Source: Elusimicrobiota bacterium (GTDB lineage: Bacteria; Elusimicrobiota; Elusimicrobia; UBA1565; JACRDR01). Taken from it: a DNA stretch of 5,322 nucleotides. The notes beneath the pieces are model-generated. The model was given only the letters and a program-made list of their open reading frames with translations, was not told the origin of the DNA and searched no databases. The position numbers were made by a program, and so were the translations under genes. Location: assembly GCA_016212845.1 (NCBI GenBank), contig JACRDR010000368.1, positions 1 to 5,322 of the forward strand, read 5' to 3'. Of this stretch, positions 1 to 5,322 are shown piece after piece; the stretch's first letter is position 1, and each line of letters starts with the position of its first letter.

Positions 1-604
1 CGTCGAGGCCGCCGTCGCCGTCGAGCTCCAGATCGCCGAACGCGTCTTCGGCCTCGAGCAGTTCCGGGCTCGCCTCGGCCGGGGCGTCCGTCTCCGCCGA
101 AAGCTCGAGACCGCCTCCCCCCTCGTCGAGACCGCCGAGGGACAGGTCGCCGTCGCCCATGCCGCCGCCCAGGATGTCGTCGGCGGCGGGCTGGGGCGGA
201 ACCTTCGACTTCGGCTTGAGCGCCTCCTTCAGCTGCTTGTCGTGCGCCGCCTCGAGCGTTTCGATGCGGGCGGAGATCTTGGTGAGCATCTTCACCAGCT
301 TCTTGTCGCGGAGGAGATCGGGCTTGGCTCCCGGCGGAGGCTTGAGCTGCTCGAGGCGCTCGCGAAGCTTCGGGAGCATGCGCCGCAGGACCTCCGCCTG
401 CTTGACCCGCTCGACGAAACCCCGGTTGTTCTCGGCGACCTTGTCGTCGGCGTCCTGGAGCTGCGCCTGGAGGTTGCGGATCTGCTGCTGGAGGCGGGCG
501 GCGAACAGCTGCAGCTGCTCGATCTGCTGCTGAGCGAGGTACAGGAGATGATAATCGCCCCTCCGGCCGGAAGAGGCCGGATTGGGCGGACGAGGGGCCG
601 CCAT
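1..604 (-). CDS. Coiled-coil protein with acidic Gly/Asp-rich tail, C-terminus outside window (partial)
   Basis: I do not recognise this gene. The frame is open from the ATG at 604 to the window edge (201 codons plus one base), without a stop. There is no signal peptide or membrane segment, so the product is probably cytoplasmic. Residues 1-17 are Pro/Arg/Ala-rich. Residues about 20-88 form a heptad-like, Gln/Leu/Arg-rich helix (YLAQQQIEQLQLFAARLQQQ begins at 22). A Pro break (PPPGAKP, 89-95) is followed by a second helix at about 97-130. From about 137 the chain becomes low-complexity and acidic (ADDILGGGMGDGDLSLGG, then repeated E/D/G/L). The start is supported by a promoter-like sequence immediately upstream (-10 TATACT ends 9 nt before ATG) and by loss of coding character above it. 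It follows the propeller gene by 76 nt but probably has its own promoter. The coiled coil suggests a scaffold or adaptor role, which is only a guess. The missing C-terminus may hold the informative domain. Confidence 0.75.
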   Translation of the reverse strand, partial: MAAPRPPNPASSGRRGDYHLLYLAQQQIEQLQLFAARLQQQIRNLQAQLQDADDKVAENNRGFVERVKQAEVLRRMLPKLRERLEQLKPPPGAKPDLLRDKKLVKMLTKISARIETLEAAHDKQLKEALKPKSKVPPQPAADDILGGGMGDGDLSLGGLDEGGGGLELSAETDAPAEASPELLEAEDAFGDLELDGDGGLD

Positions 605-680
605 TTCGCGAAAAGTATAACAGCGGCCTATCTAACCCGCAATGGCGAGAATGTTACGGACTCGACCGGGGAGGCCGGGT
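605..680 (-). other. Intergenic spacer with promoter, no clear terminator
   Basis: This 76-nt gap separates the TAA stop of the propeller gene from the ATG at 604. It is visibly less GC-rich than its surroundings. A short imperfect CCGG-based inverted repeat lies right after the stop (about 664-680) but has a mismatch and no T-run, so I do not call it a terminator. The left part holds the promoter described separately and an 8-bp palindrome TTCGCGAA (605-612) between the -10 and the start codon. Confidence 0.6.
614..642 (-). promoter_or_regulatory. Sigma70-like promoter for the coiled-coil gene
   Basis: On the minus strand TTGCGG (637-642) is followed after exactly 17 bp by TATACT (614-619). 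The -10 matches the consensus TATAAT at 5 of 6 positions; the -35 matches TTGACA at 3 of 6. Usual start-site spacing would put transcription initiation only about 0-3 nt before the ATG at 604. The transcript would be almost leaderless. No Shine-Dalgarno is present in the 9 nt between -10 and ATG, which contain the palindrome TTCGCGAA. Confidence 0.6.
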
Positions 681-2762
681 TTAGCGGACGATGGCGAACT
701 TGCCTTTGGAGACCAGGGCGCCGTTGAAGCGCGTGATGATCGCGATGTAGACGCCGCTCGGGACGAGCGTCCCGTTGATGTCGAGGGTGTCCCAGCGGAA
801 CTTGCCGCCGACCGAGCCGCCGTTGCGCTCGAAGACGGTCCGGCCGAGGACGTTGTAGATCTTGAGGCTGAACTGGTCGGGCAAGTTGCGGAACAGGATT
901 CCCTTGCCGGTCGGCGCGTCGTCGAACGGACCGCCGCTGCCGGGCTTATAGGGGTTCGGGGCGATGAGGACCTGCCCGCCGTCCCCGGACTTGGGCTGGG
1001 ACACGAGCGCCCAGAGCGTGAAGTGCCGGGTGAGGGCGGTTACCTTCCGCGTGCCCGTGTCCTTGTCGGACAGCAGCGGCACCCACGCCAGCATCGCGGG
1101 ATCGTAGTAAGCGAGCGCCAGAGTCTCGACGTCGAGGCCCGTCACGTCCTGCGGGCGGTACGTCACCTGTACGGTGACGTCCTGCGTAGGCTGCGCGACC
1201 ACGGGGACCTCGTCCACCTGGAAATGCAGCCCGGTATCGATGAGCGAGCCGAATTCGGGAACGGCCGCCGGGCTGGTCACGACGATGTCGAAGGCCGCCG
1301 CGAACGCGCCGGCGGGCGTGATGAACCGGATCGGCCCGCCGGGGCCCGTCAAATCGATGACCTGCGCGCCGGCCGGGTTGATCGATGCGGTCGCCACGAC
1401 CTCGAGCCCGTTCGTGACCGTCGTGCTCGAGGCGTCCGGATTCGTGATCGTGAGCGCGTAGGTTCCGGGCGCCACGAAGGAAGAGACGATGACGCTGAAC
1501 CGCAGCTGTTCCACCGAGTCGGAGGCGGAGCCCTGGATCTTCAGTCCCGGCGTGGCGACGGTAACCGAGCTGAATAAGATGCCCGGGTTCTGGCCGACGA
1601 AGTTGTCGCCGAAAACCGTAATCAGGCTGGTCGCCCCTTGCGTCGAGCGCTGCACCGTGGTGATGGCCGGGGCGCCCATGAATCGCACGGTCGTGAAGTC
1701 GACCTGCACGCCGTCGTTGGTGTCGCCGGCGACGAAAATATTCCCTTTCGAGTCGACCGCGGCCGCGTTGCCGTGATCGGAAACCTGGTCGAGCAGGGTC
1801 GTCGAGCTGACGAGGACCAAGTTGCTCGCGTACTTGAGGCCGAGGATCGACGACGGGTCGCCCTGGACCGTCGACCCGACCACGATGACGTTGCCCTTCG
1901 AGTCGAAGGCGACGCCGCGCCCCTGCATGAATCCGCCGAGAGAGAAGGAGGTGCTCGTGACGAACACCAGATTCGAGTCGTAGCGCACGACCGCAAGGGC
2001 GGCGGTGCCGGCGCCGCCGTTGATCACGTGGCCGGCGACCGCGACCCGGCCGGAGGAGTCCACCGCGATAGCTTGGCCTTGATCGGCCAGCCCGAAGTCG
2101 ATGTTATTGCGCGACGAGATCGCGCCCAGCGTCGGAGTGAACTTGAGCGTAGTGAAGTCTACCGTGCCGGTCGAGAAGCCGGTGACGTAGACGTTCCCGG
2201 AGGAGTCCAGCGCGGCTCCGAACGCACGGGCGCCCGGAGAGAGCGCCGAGCTCAGCACTCGCAGGGACGAGTCGAAGCGCACGACGCTCACGTTCGCGAC
2301 GCCCGCCACGGTCGTAAATCCGGCCGCCACGATGTTGCCCGAGGCGTCGATCACGACGGCCTGGGCCTTGTCTCCCGAGCCGCCGGCGGCGGTGAACACG
2401 GCCGAGGAGTGGAAGATGAGGTTCGCGTCGTATTTTACGATGAGCATCCGGGTCGAGTCGTCGCCCACGAGCACGACCTCGCCGGACGGCCCGAGCGCCA
2501 CTCCGCGGGCGGTTTCCACGCCGCCGGCGTTGAAAGTGCGGGCGGCGAGCTGCTTGAGGCGCTTGTCGTATTTGACGAGCTGGAAGTCGTTGTTGGCGAC
2601 GCCCGCGACGTAGACGTCGCTCGCGCTGCTCACGGCGACGGCGAGCGCCTGGTCGGACTGATTGGCCCCGGAGTTGAAGGAGGCCGAGGAGTGGAAAACG
2701 AGCGGGGTAACGGCGGCGGATGCGGGCGAAGCGATCGCCAGCGCGAGGACGAGAAGCTTCAC
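681..2762 (-). CDS. Secreted seven-repeat beta-propeller protein with IPT/TIG domain and FlgD/T9SS-like C-terminal domain
   Basis: This 693-aa protein starts with GTG and a Sec signal peptide (MKLLVLALAIASPASA, cleavage likely near 16-17). Residues about 22-362 hold seven repeats of 44-53 aa of the SBBP/NHL-like type, with recurring cores such as AVDSSGNVYVAG followed by VVRYDSNLV. Seven fits one closed seven-bladed propeller. Residues 363-456 look like an IPT/TIG Ig-like domain (VFGDNF, APGTYALTITNPD). Residues 458-590 form another beta-domain (FITPAGAF, AYYDPAMLAWVPLL, RHFTLWAL), of the kind found between Ig domains and C-terminal anchors. Residues 597-693 begin APNPYKPGSG and contain YNVLGRTVFE and SGVYIAIIT. 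This is the FlgD-Ig/T9SS C-terminal pattern. Expected location is the outer surface or outside the cell, possibly binding carbohydrate or protein; no catalytic motif is visible. The start lies 4 nt after the PorV-TPR stop, implying one transcript. The signal peptide fixes the GTG as start, despite a weak ribosome-binding site. The stop is TAA. Confidence 0.9.
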   Translation of the reverse strand: MKLLVLALAIASPASAAVTPLVFHSSASFNSGANQSDQALAVAVSSASDVYVAGVANNDFQLVKYDKRLKQLAARTFNAGGVETARGVALGPSGEVVLVGDDSTRMLIVKYDANLIFHSSAVFTAAGGSGDKAQAVVIDASGNIVAAGFTTVAGVANVSVVRFDSSLRVLSSALSPGARAFGAALDSSGNVYVTGFSTGTVDFTTLKFTPTLGAISSRNNIDFGLADQGQAIAVDSSGRVAVAGHVINGGAGTAALAVVRYDSNLVFVTSTSFSLGGFMQGRGVAFDSKGNVIVVGSTVQGDPSSILGLKYASNLVLVSSTTLLDQVSDHGNAAAVDSKGNIFVAGDTNDGVQVDFTTVRFMGAPAITTVQRSTQGATSLITVFGDNFVGQNPGILFSSVTVATPGLKIQGSASDSVEQLRFSVIVSSFVAPGTYALTITNPDASSTTVTNGLEVVATASINPAGAQVIDLTGPGGPIRFITPAGAFAAAFDIVVTSPAAVPEFGSLIDTGLHFQVDEVPVVAQPTQDVTVQVTYRPQDVTGLDVETLALAYYDPAMLAWVPLLSDKDTGTRKVTALTRHFTLWALVSQPKSGDGGQVLIAPNPYKPGSGGPFDDAPTGKGILFRNLPDQFSLKIYNVLGRTVFERNGGSVGGKFRWDTLDINGTLVPSGVYIAIITRFNGALVSKGKFAIVR
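1677..2699 (-). repeat. Seven protein-level repeats encoding the beta-propeller
   Basis: Within the secreted propeller protein, repeat units fall at residues of about 22-72, 73-117, 118-170, 171-215, 216-268, 269-318 and 319-362. Each unit has a variable loop, then a core resembling A-x-A-V-D-S-S-G-N-V-x-V-x-G, then a second strand resembling V-V-R/K-Y/F-D-x-N/S-L. The units are diverged at the DNA level, so this is an old internal amplification and not a fresh tandem array. Confidence 0.8.
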
Positions 2763-2770
2763 CCGATCAT
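2759..2770 (-). promoter_or_regulatory. Overlapping stop/start junction between the PorV-TPR and propeller genes
   Basis: The PorV-TPR stop TGA (2767-2769) overlaps an ATG (2768-2770) that opens a three-codon reading frame (Met-Ile-Gly). That frame ends with a TGA (2759-2761) overlapping the GTG start of the propeller gene (2760-2762). There is no good Shine-Dalgarno before the GTG. The arrangement would suit translational coupling by terminating and restarting ribosomes. The mini-frame itself may be coincidence. Confidence 0.35.
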
Positions 2771-4575
2771 CGCGTCTTCAGGCGCTCGTATTCCTTGTAG
2801 ATGTAGCCGAGGTCGACGCCGGAGCCTTCGTACTGGTCGATCATCTTCTTCAGGATTTTCTCGAGCGTCGGCTTGTCCGCGCCCGCGCGGCGCAGGCGCT
2901 CGTAGTAGGCGACGCCGTTGCGGAACTCCTCTTCCTGCTCGGGCGTCGGCCCCTGCTTGCCGGTGCGGCGGATCGCCGCCGGCGCCTTACGCTTCAGGAA
3001 GCTTAGCAGTTGCTCGTTATTGGGGTCCAGGTCGAGCGCCTTGCGCCAGGACGAGCGGGCCGGCTCCTCGAGGCCCATCGCCCAGTAGGCGGAGCCGATG
3101 CGGGTGAGGGCGAGGGTGTTCTCCGGATCGAGCTCGAGCGCCTCGTTGCACTTGGAAATGGCGGCGACGTACTTGCCGCCGTAGATGAGCTCGAGGGCCT
3201 CTTGGAGGAACTGCTGGACCAAGGTGACCTCGGGCAGAGGGCGGACGTCGAAGGCGTCGCTCGGGAACTCCTTGACGATGAGCTCCTTTAAGCGCTTCAC
3301 GGCCGGGTCGGCCGGCCACTTCTGCTCGGCGAAGATCGCGGCGTGGACGGCGGTCTTGCCCGAGCCGCTCATGTAGGCGCCGACCGCGGTCCGAACGAGC
3401 TTGGTCTTCGCGTCTCCGCCCTCGAGCCGCGGGTAGATCGAGGCGACGGTGGCCGTCTTCTTCATCAGGCGGGAGAGATCGGCCATCTCCTCGTCCGACA
3501 TCAGCTCGAGGTCCGACTGCTGGATGGACTCGAGGCCCTGCTTGTAGCGGCCCTTGAGGATATCGGCCCGGGCGTCGGCCAGGGCGCGGCGGGCGCGCTC
3601 GCGCTCGTCGTCGGACGCGCGGTGCGGGCGGGCGCTGACGACGTCGCCGGTCTCCTCCCCCTCTTCGTCCGGGCGCTGGCGGTTCCTCGCCTTGCCGCTC
3701 TTGCCCCACTGGAAGGTGAGGCCGATCTGGTGGGTGCCGAGCGTCGTCGCGAGACCGGAGAAGGGCAGCAGCAGCGCGTAGTCGAAAGTGACGACCCGGG
3801 TGACGTAGCCGAAGCCGAGGCCGAGGTTCCGGTAGTCGCGCGAGCCGAAGTTCACGCCGCCGCGGACCGCGAGGTGCCGGCCCTTGTTCCAATGCTCGAA
3901 GCCGAAATTCATGTGCGTGTCCTGGCCGACCTTGTCGAGCTGGGCCATGAAGTCGAGCACCGGCGTCGGGAATGCCATGCCGAGCGAAATCTTGCGGTCG
4001 ACCTTGCTCGAGGACTTGATGCCCATGTCGGGCTCGTTGGCGTTGATGAGCGCGATCGCGTAGGTCGCCTTCTTGCCGTAGTGGCGGTAGCCGAGGTCGA
4101 TGCCCATGCCCGACTTCGACTTCCCCTGGAGGCTGTTGAGGCCGGAGAACTGGTCGGAGCCGTACTTCACGGAGAGGTTTCGCATGCCGAAGCCGAGGGT
4201 GCCCTTGGAGCCGACCGGGCGGCCGTAGCCGAGGATCATCGCCCGCTCGGAGTAAAGCGAGCCGGCCGAGAAAGAGTCGATGCCGAGCGCCATCGTGCCG
4301 AACCGGAACGGCGAGCCGAAGGCGATGACCTGCCGGCCCATGTTCGTGCCGTCGGTGAGGCTCGGATCCTTCTGGTACGTCAGGAACGCCTGGTTGCGGC
4401 CCATGCTCGCGAGGGCGGCCGGGTTGGCGAACATGCCGCTGATGTCGTCGCCCTGCGCGGCGTAGGCGGAGCCGAGGGCCTGCGCGCGGGGCCCGACGGG
4501 GAGATCCTCGAAGGAAGCGTAGGCGGGAGCGGCCGAAAGCCAAAGGCTCAATAGGGCGGCCAGCCGTGAACGCAT
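2767..4575 (-). CDS. PorV/UPF0164-like outer-membrane barrel fused to a TPR region
   Basis: This 602-aa protein has a signal peptide (MRSRLAALLSLWLSAAPAYA, cleavage after about residue 20). Residues about 21-290 match the PorV/PorQ/UPF0164 pattern. The diagnostic N-terminus is GPRAQALGSAYAAQGDD followed by FANPAALASMGRNQAFLTY, then alternating strands with many Gly and aromatic residues ending in HQIGLTFQW. In T9SS, PorV is the outer-membrane shuttle that takes up substrates through their C-terminal domain. A charged linker (about 291-330, Arg/Glu-rich) leads to a helical region. This holds at least two TPR-like repeats at about 455-521 (YGGKYVAAISKCNEALELDP, then AYWAMGLEEPARSSWRKALD) and a charged helical tail to 602. 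The extension is longer than a classical PorV and would lie in the periplasm. An in-frame ATG at 4620 would add 15 residues before the signal peptide; I prefer 4575 because it gives a standard signal peptide and sits just after a promoter-like -10. The stop is TGA. Confidence 0.85.
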   Translation of the reverse strand: MRSRLAALLSLWLSAAPAYASFEDLPVGPRAQALGSAYAAQGDDISGMFANPAALASMGRNQAFLTYQKDPSLTDGTNMGRQVIAFGSPFRFGTMALGIDSFSAGSLYSERAMILGYGRPVGSKGTLGFGMRNLSVKYGSDQFSGLNSLQGKSKSGMGIDLGYRHYGKKATYAIALINANEPDMGIKSSSKVDRKISLGMAFPTPVLDFMAQLDKVGQDTHMNFGFEHWNKGRHLAVRGGVNFGSRDYRNLGLGFGYVTRVVTFDYALLLPFSGLATTLGTHQIGLTFQWGKSGKARNRQRPDEEGEETGDVVSARPHRASDDERERARRALADARADILKGRYKQGLESIQQSDLELMSDEEMADLSRLMKKTATVASIYPRLEGGDAKTKLVRTAVGAYMSGSGKTAVHAAIFAEQKWPADPAVKRLKELIVKEFPSDAFDVRPLPEVTLVQQFLQEALELIYGGKYVAAISKCNEALELDPENTLALTRIGSAYWAMGLEEPARSSWRKALDLDPNNEQLLSFLKRKAPAAIRRTGKQGPTPEQEEEFRNGVAYYERLRRAGADKPTLEKILKKMIDQYEGSGVDLGYIYKEYERLKTR

Positions 4576-4582
4576 CCTTATA

Positions 4583-4612
4583 AGTATGGGGCGCGCCCCC
4601 CTCCCGTGTCGT
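4583..4612 (-). promoter_or_regulatory. Possible promoter for the PorV-TPR gene
   Basis: The minus strand carries CATACT (4583-4588), a 4 of 6 match to the -10 consensus that keeps the key A2 and T6. It ends 7 nt before the ATG at 4575. An 18-bp spacer separates it from ACGACA (4607-4612), a 4 of 6 match to TTGACA. The same CATACT stands 6 nt before the ATG of the small secreted gene upstream. Initiation would fall at or next to the ATG. The AAGG directly abutting the ATG is too close to serve as a normal ribosome-binding site. Confidence 0.45.
4588..4599. repeat. Perfect 12-bp GC palindrome GGGGCGCGCCCC
   Basis: A perfect inverted repeat lies in the 64-nt gap between the small secreted gene and the PorV-TPR gene, overlapping the last base of the CATACT element. 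It has no following T-run on the minus strand, so it does not look like an intrinsic terminator. It could be a weak pause or a protein site, or simply GC-rich spacer DNA. A similar GGGGC/GCCCC inverted repeat precedes the neighbouring small gene. Confidence 0.4.
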
Positions 4613-4639
4613 AAATTCATTGTAAAGACGGCCCTTCCT

Positions 4640-5008
4640 TTACCTCACCACGACGACCGCCCCGGTCACTCTCTTGCCGGCGGCGTCGAGCTTGTAGAGA
4701 TAGACTCCGCCCTTCACGACCGAGCCCTTGTCGTCGCGGCCGTCCCAGTAGAGGATGAGCGACGTGCCGGCCGAGGCGGCGTCCCGGACGGCGTTGGAGC
4801 GCACCAGCGAGCCGAAGCGGTCGTAGACGCGCAGGGAGATCTCTTCGCCCTCGGGATTTTGCAGGTTGAACCGCGCCTTATTGACGCGGTCGTCGGCGTC
4901 CATCGGGGCGAAGATGCGCGGGCCTACCGACGTCAGCGTGAAGGCGCCCGCCGGAGCGGCGGCGCCGAGCAGCGAGAGGCCCAATAGAACGGCCGGTCCC
5001 GAACGCAT
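4640..5008 (-). CDS. Small secreted protein: signal peptide plus one FlgD/CHU_C-like Ig domain
   Basis: This 122-aa protein has a Sec signal peptide (RSGPAVLLGLSLLGAAAPAG, cleavage near AGA/FTL at about 23). The rest is one beta-domain. It begins APMDADDRVNKARFNLQNP, comparable to the P-N-G-D-G-x-N-D opening of CHU_C domains, where the acidic loop may bind a metal. It continues SLRVYDRFGSLVR, then LYWDGRDDKG and VVKGGVYLYKLDAAG, and ends in VVVVR. This is the layout of FlgD-Ig and T9SS C-terminal domains, normally found at the end of larger exported proteins; here it stands alone without cargo. The terminal strand and basic last residue resemble the end of the propeller protein (GKFAIVR). The start is well supported by the signal peptide and by a 17-bp-spaced promoter whose -10 ends 6 nt before the ATG. 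It is a tandem paralogue of the broken gene upstream. The stop is TAA. Its precise function is unknown. Confidence 0.85.
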   Translation of the reverse strand: MRSGPAVLLGLSLLGAAAPAGAFTLTSVGPRIFAPMDADDRVNKARFNLQNPEGEEISLRVYDRFGSLVRSNAVRDAASAGTSLILYWDGRDDKGSVVKGGVYLYKLDAAGKRVTGAVVVVR

Positions 5009-5014
5009 GGCGGG

Positions 5015-5043
5015 AGTATGGGGTGGGGCCGCAGCCCCGTCAA
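5015..5043 (-). promoter_or_regulatory. Sigma70-like promoter for the small secreted gene
   Basis: On the minus strand TTGACG (5038-5043, 5 of 6 matches to TTGACA) is followed after exactly 17 bp by CATACT (5015-5020, 4 of 6). The -10 ends 6 nt before the ATG at 5008, so a normal start-site distance places the first transcribed base at or beside the A of the ATG. The 6 nt between (CCCGCC) hold no Shine-Dalgarno. This is the best promoter match in the window and it lies entirely in the gap between the two paralogues. Confidence 0.6.
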
Positions 5044-5053
5044 GATTGGGGCT
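5025..5053 (-). repeat. Two mutually exclusive GC hairpins in the gap between the paralogues
   Basis: Read on the minus strand, AGCCCC (5048-5053) can pair with GGGGCT (5033-5038) across a 9-nt loop. The GGGGC of that second arm can instead pair with GCCCC (5025-5029) across a 4-nt loop. These stems would exist only in RNA reading through from the upstream gene, because the same bases also form the promoter spacer. There is no T-run, so neither is a standard terminator. Confidence 0.3.
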
Positions 5054-5322
5054 ATTTCGCGACGACCACGACGCCGGTCATCTTCTTGCCGGCGGCGTCG
5101 AGCTTTTAGAGTTACACTCCGCCCTTCACGACGGCGCCCTTGTCGTCGCGGCCGTCCCAGTAGAGGATGATCGCCGCGCCGGCGGAGGAAGCGTCCCGGA
5201 TGCCGTTGGAGCGCACCAGCGACCCGGAGCGGTCGAAGATGCGCAGCGACACCTCGTCGCCGTTGGGGTTCTGCAGGTTGAACCGGGCCTTGTTCACGCG
5301 GTCGTCGGGATCCATGGGCGAG
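5052..5322 (-). pseudogene. Tandem paralogue of the small secreted Ig-domain protein, two in-frame TAA codons, N-terminus outside window
   Basis: The open frame enters from the right edge (…SPMDPDDRVNKARFNLQ) and aligns without gaps to the intact neighbour, with 53 of 67 residues identical up to GGV. The Met at 5315 is not the true start: the neighbour has its signal peptide and about 34 further residues before the matching Met. At 5112-5114 and 5106-5108 the two tyrosines of the neighbour's GVYLYKL are replaced by TAA. Beyond them the frame stays alignable (KLDAAGKKMTGVVVVAK) to a TAG at 5052-5054. The truncated product would lack the last 20 residues, including the terminal strand of the domain that in T9SS-type domains matters for recognition. 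I call it a pseudogene. Alternatives are readthrough, a truncated but functional version, or base errors. The bases differing from the neighbour at this spot (5106, 5112, 5115) are all third codon positions. Confidence 0.65.

Noticed and set aside
661..680. Inverted repeat after the propeller gene as an intrinsic terminator
   Set aside because: The stem is short and imperfect and is not followed by a T-run on the minus strand.
1677..2699. The repeated segments as a CRISPR or DNA tandem array
   Set aside because: Periodicity is only in the protein: units vary in length and are diverged in DNA, without identical direct repeats or spacers.
3352..3375. P-loop-like SGSGKT at residues 403-408 of the PorV-TPR protein
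   Set aside because: The first glycine of the GxxxxGK[ST] pattern is a tyrosine here, and no Walker B or nucleotide-binding context surrounds it.
3017..4543. A 508-aa minus-strand frame overlapping the PorV-TPR gene
   Set aside because: It is a shifted-frame shadow: its product is an Arg/Pro-rich chain, while the other frame gives a signal peptide, PorV motifs and TPRs.
642..4554. Long plus-strand open frames (about 642-1577, 1638-3107 and 3343-4554)
   Set aside because: They lie opposite clear minus-strand genes, have Arg/Ala/Gly/Val-rich compositions typical of GC-rich antisense frames, and lack signal peptides or recognisable domains.
4573..4620. Upstream ATG at 4620 as start of the PorV-TPR gene
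   Set aside because: It would place 15 charged residues before an otherwise standard signal peptide and would run through the promoter-like CATACT element. It cannot be fully excluded, since a GGAAGGG stretch lies 11 nt upstream.
5112..5315. A complete 67-aa gene starting at the Met at 5315
   Set aside because: The frame is open upstream to the window edge and aligns with an internal Met of the paralogue, so this is the tail of a longer gene.

Overview
This is GC-rich bacterial DNA. Every gene I can support lies on the minus strand, so transcription runs from position 5322 towards position 1. Three of the five coding regions have clear Sec signal peptides. A PorV/UPF0164-type outer-membrane barrel and several immunoglobulin-like C-terminal domains of the FlgD/T9SS-sorting kind point to a Gram-negative, diderm bacterium. 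The combination fits a GC-rich uncultured lineage such as Elusimicrobiota or the FCB superphylum. That is a guess from protein style; there is no marker gene in the window.

Layout in transcription order. (1) 5322-5052: the C-terminal part of a small secreted beta-domain protein, entering from outside the window and interrupted by two in-frame TAA codons where its neighbour has tyrosines. (2) 5008-4640: an intact tandem paralogue of 122 aa, a signal peptide plus a single FlgD/CHU_C-like domain. (3) 4575-2767: a 602-aa fusion of a PorV-like barrel to a TPR-containing periplasmic region. (4) 2762-681: a 693-aa secreted protein with seven beta-propeller repeats, an IPT/TIG domain, a further beta-domain and a FlgD/T9SS-like C-terminal domain, starting 4 nt after the PorV-TPR gene. 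(5) 604-1: the N-terminal 201 codons of a cytosolic coiled-coil protein with an acidic glycine-rich tail, running off the left edge.

In the type IX secretion system PorV is the outer-membrane shuttle that receives proteins carrying C-terminal sorting domains. Here a PorV-like barrel is flanked by two stand-alone domains of that general fold and followed, probably in the same transcript, by a large propeller protein ending in a related domain. I infer that the cluster may be a dedicated export or surface-display unit; the sequence does not prove it.

Genes 2, 3 and 5 each have a sigma70-like -10 hexamer ending 6 to 9 nt before the start codon and no convincing Shine-Dalgarno. This suggests leaderless or nearly leaderless transcripts. 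I found no RNA genes, CRISPR arrays, insertion sequences or strong terminators.
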